A stretch of DNA of 13,904 bases. Origin: Candidatus Aenigmatarchaeota archaeon. Lineage in GTDB: Archaea; Aenigmatarchaeota; Aenigmatarchaeia; QMZP01. Made by a program: the position numbers and the translations under genes. The stretch covers positions 1 to 13,904 of the forward strand of contig JACQOD010000085.1 in assembly GCA_016202725.1 (NCBI GenBank). The letters run 5' to 3'. Numbering within the stretch: position 1 is the first letter of the stretch; each line of letters starts with the position of its first letter. Of this stretch, positions 12,900 to 13,904 are shown in pieces. The notes under the pieces were generated by a model. It saw nothing but the letters and a program-made list of their open reading frames with translations. It was not told the origin of the DNA and made no database searches.

Positions 12900-13454
12900 A
12901 TGTGCTGGCAGGATGCGCGCGCCTTCCTTACCCATCCCCGCGCGGCCTTCAAGGCGAAGCAGAAAGCCTCCCTGGAGGAGGCCTTCAAGTACCTGCTCGT
13001 CATGGCCATCCCGCTGGCCATCCTCCTGGGCGCGGTGGGGAGCGTGGCTTCCTTCTCCCCGGCAGGATTCGCCGCGCTCGCGGTGGTGAGCTACATCGCC
13101 ACCGTCCTGTTCATGGTCATCGGCGGCCTGTGGCTCCACCTCTGGGCGTACGTCTTCGGCGCCCGCAAGGGCCTGGAGAAGACCTTGCGCTCGTCGTGGT
13201 ATGCCGGCACCCCCTCCTACGTGCTGGGCTGGATCCCCGTCGTGAACCTCGCGGCCCTCGCCTGGGAGTTGGTGCTGAACGGCATGGGCCTGCAGGAGCT
13301 GCAGGGGATGTCCGCCGGCCGGGCGGCTGCGGCGGTGATCGTGGCCCTTGCGGTGCTGCTGGCCGTGGTGGTCGCCTTCATCGCGGCGATCATCAGCACG
13401 ATCGGGCTCGGTGGCCTGGCCGGAACCTTCCTTCCAGGAACCTTCTCCTACTAG
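12900..13454 (+). CDS. Yip1-domain-like integral membrane protein
   Basis: A 184-residue membrane protein. It opens with a short soluble part, CWQDARAFLTHPRAAFKAKQKASLEEAFKYL, the usual opening of Yip1 (PF04893) proteins in prokaryotes. Predicted membrane segments are about 31-51, 56-78, 104-125 and 143-168, with a Gly/Pro-rich final stretch. Conserved-looking features are LHLWAYVFGARKGLEKTLRSSWYAGTP between segments 2 and 3 and the following GWIPVVN, typical of this family. Prokaryotic Yip1-like proteins have no firm function; eukaryotic relatives act in membrane traffic. The ATG at 12900 is fixed by the TATA-like box. It stands alone, with a TATA-like box for the next unit 14 bases after its stop. 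Confidence 0.85.
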   Translation: MCWQDARAFLTHPRAAFKAKQKASLEEAFKYLLVMAIPLAILLGAVGSVASFSPAGFAALAVVSYIATVLFMVIGGLWLHLWAYVFGARKGLEKTLRSSWYAGTPSYVLGWIPVVNLAALAWELVLNGMGLQELQGMSAGRAAAAVIVALAVLLAVVVAFIAAIISTIGLGGLAGTFLPGTFSY

Positions 13455-13467
13455 GAGAGAGGGCGGC

Positions 13468-13477
13468 ATTTAAATTT
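13468..13477 (+). promoter_or_regulatory. TATA-like box ATTTAAATTT upstream of the short ORF and XRE unit
   Basis: An AT-only decamer in GC-rich surroundings, centred near 13472. It predicts a start at about 13498, nine bases before the ATG at 13507, so it would drive the short ORF and probably the regulator and methyltransferase behind it. Confidence 0.5.
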
Positions 13478-13506
13478 CTGCCCGGAAAGTCCATTTGTGG
13501 ACGCCC

Positions 13507-13617
13507 ATGGAGGTGTTCATCAACACGTTGGGAATGCGGATACGCCGGTCGGGAGAGCGCATCGTCCTGCAGGACCGGCGGGCAAAGACCGTGCAGGAAA
13601 TCCGGCGAACAAGGTGA
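13507..13617 (+). pseudogene. 36-residue frame resembling the N-terminus of Cas1
   Basis: The frame from ATG 13507 begins MEVFINTLGMRIRRSGERIV and stops at TGA 13615. The order Met-Glu-(aromatic/aliphatic)-Asn-Thr-x-Gly-x-x-(Ile/Leu)-x-x-x-Gly-Glu-Arg is the typical first beta-hairpin of archaeal Cas1, followed by a basic stretch and EIRR where Cas1 has its next strands. The rest of Cas1, including catalytic Glu and His residues, is missing. No Cas2 or CRISPR array is in the window. The next bases, ATTGAAAC (13617-13624), match a common ending of CRISPR repeats, which may be coincidence. It may instead be a small independent gene leading the regulator. The Cas1 reading rests on remembered family pattern only. 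Confidence 0.4.
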
Positions 13618-13625
13618 TTGAAACT

Positions 13626-13820
13626 ATGGCAACGATTGGTGAAAACATCAAAAAGGCACGGAATACGCGTAGCTTGACCCAAGACGATTTGGTGAGAAAA
13701 TCCGGCGTTAAGCACACTGCCCTCACCAAGATTGAAAACAATGTCGTGGTCAAGCCAAGCGTGCAGTCTGTGGCTACGCTTGCTAAAGCACGTGACGTTG
13801 CAATAGAAAGATTGGTATAA
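13626..13820 (+). CDS. XRE-family helix-turn-helix regulator
   Basis: A 64-residue protein that is essentially a single Cro/C1-type HTH domain (HTH_3). Helix 1 is TIGENIKKARN, the HTH pair is LTQDDLVRKSGVKHTALTKIE, and the closing helices are SVQSVATLAKARDVAIERLV. This small type usually binds DNA as a dimer and regulates the gene next to it, here a methyltransferase. The start at 13626 is preferred over the in-frame ATG at 13497: the family begins at MATIGENIKKAR, and AAGGTG (13611-13616) lies nine bases upstream. DNA is AT-richer than the preceding genes, in keeping with a transferred module. Confidence 0.9.
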   Translation: MATIGENIKKARNTRSLTQDDLVRKSGVKHTALTKIENNVVVKPSVQSVATLAKARDVAIERLV

Positions 13821-13839
13821 TTAAAAAGAAAATAAGAAT

Positions 13840-13904
13840 ATGAATCCAAACAAAGCGTTGTGGGAGAAAGGCGACTTTACCGAGATTGCCGCCTTCATGC
13901 GTCA
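13840..13904 (+). CDS. Class I SAM-dependent methyltransferase, N-terminus only
   Basis: Only the first 21 residues are present, MNPNKALWEKGDFTEIAAFM and Arg, before the window ends. This opening is characteristic of a UbiE/COQ5-like group of class I methyltransferases in which the AdoMet-binding motif (LDLGCGDG type) follows about 15 residues later, outside the window. The substrate cannot be told. It follows the XRE gene by 19 bases, and TATAATTA at 13816-13823 overlaps the XRE stop and may give it its own start. No strong ribosome site is visible. Confidence 0.75.
   Translation, partial: MNPNKALWEKGDFTEIAAFMR

Noticed and set aside
12459..13469. 336-residue minus-strand frame opposite the Yip1-like gene
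   Set aside because: Antisense shadow: His/Gly/Arg/Asp-rich with no fold-like pattern, while the plus strand encodes clear membrane helices with a TATA box.

Overview
The window reads as a piece of an archaeal chromosome, mostly GC-rich. The strongest clue is promoter architecture: six genes have an AT-rich TATA-like hexamer centred 25-27 bases upstream of their ATG, which is the archaeal TATA-to-transcription-start distance and implies leaderless mRNAs. Gene content agrees: an M42 aminopeptidase, DUF357, a Cys-rich 'CxDSD' secreted protein of a kind common in DPANN archaea, a DUF433/PIN-like toxin-antitoxin pair, and an N-sequon-rich secreted beta-helix protein. A DPANN-like lineage is my guess; the phylum cannot be fixed from this window.

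Layout. 1-230: a perfect hairpin and a possible TnpB tail, perhaps the right end of an IS200/IS605-type element. 219-4304 (minus): a 1361-residue secreted mosaic protein (seven-repeat propeller, sequon-rich middle domain, NosD-like beta-helix, LamG-like domain). 4305-7097: almost 2.8 kb with no credible gene but a strong excess of long perfect hairpins, a TATA-like box at 4730-4735 and a hairpin plus T8 terminator at 6624-6660. All four U.G wobbles that extend these stems fit only a plus-strand transcript. I propose one or more large structured RNAs of a kind I do not recognise; this is the most interesting part of the window. 7098-8745: divergent S-adenosylmethionine decarboxylase (minus) and M42 aminopeptidase (plus). 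8930-10356: SnoaL-like protein (plus), K+-type channel (minus) and a divergent 40-residue membrane microprotein (plus). 10537-11196 (minus): Cys-rich exported protein and an Arg/Glu-rich heptad coiled coil. 11424-12395: a DUF357 3' fragment, then an AT-richer DUF433 antitoxin and frameshifted PIN-like toxin, then an intact DUF357 gene, which looks like a toxin-antitoxin cassette inserted between or into DUF357 paralogues. 12382-12594: a possible small gene upstream of DUF357. 12900-13454: Yip1-like membrane protein. 13507-13904: a short ORF resembling the start of Cas1, an XRE-family regulator and the start of a SAM-dependent methyltransferase cut by the window edge.

How the parts work together. 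Most genes are single, divergent or convergent units rather than long operons. Clear couplings are the antitoxin/toxin pair (11-base overlap), the small ORF with DUF357 (14-base overlap), and the short ORF/XRE/methyltransferase series. The decarboxylase feeds polyamine synthesis, but no partner enzyme is present. Several proteins are exported or membrane-bound, so much of this segment concerns the cell envelope.
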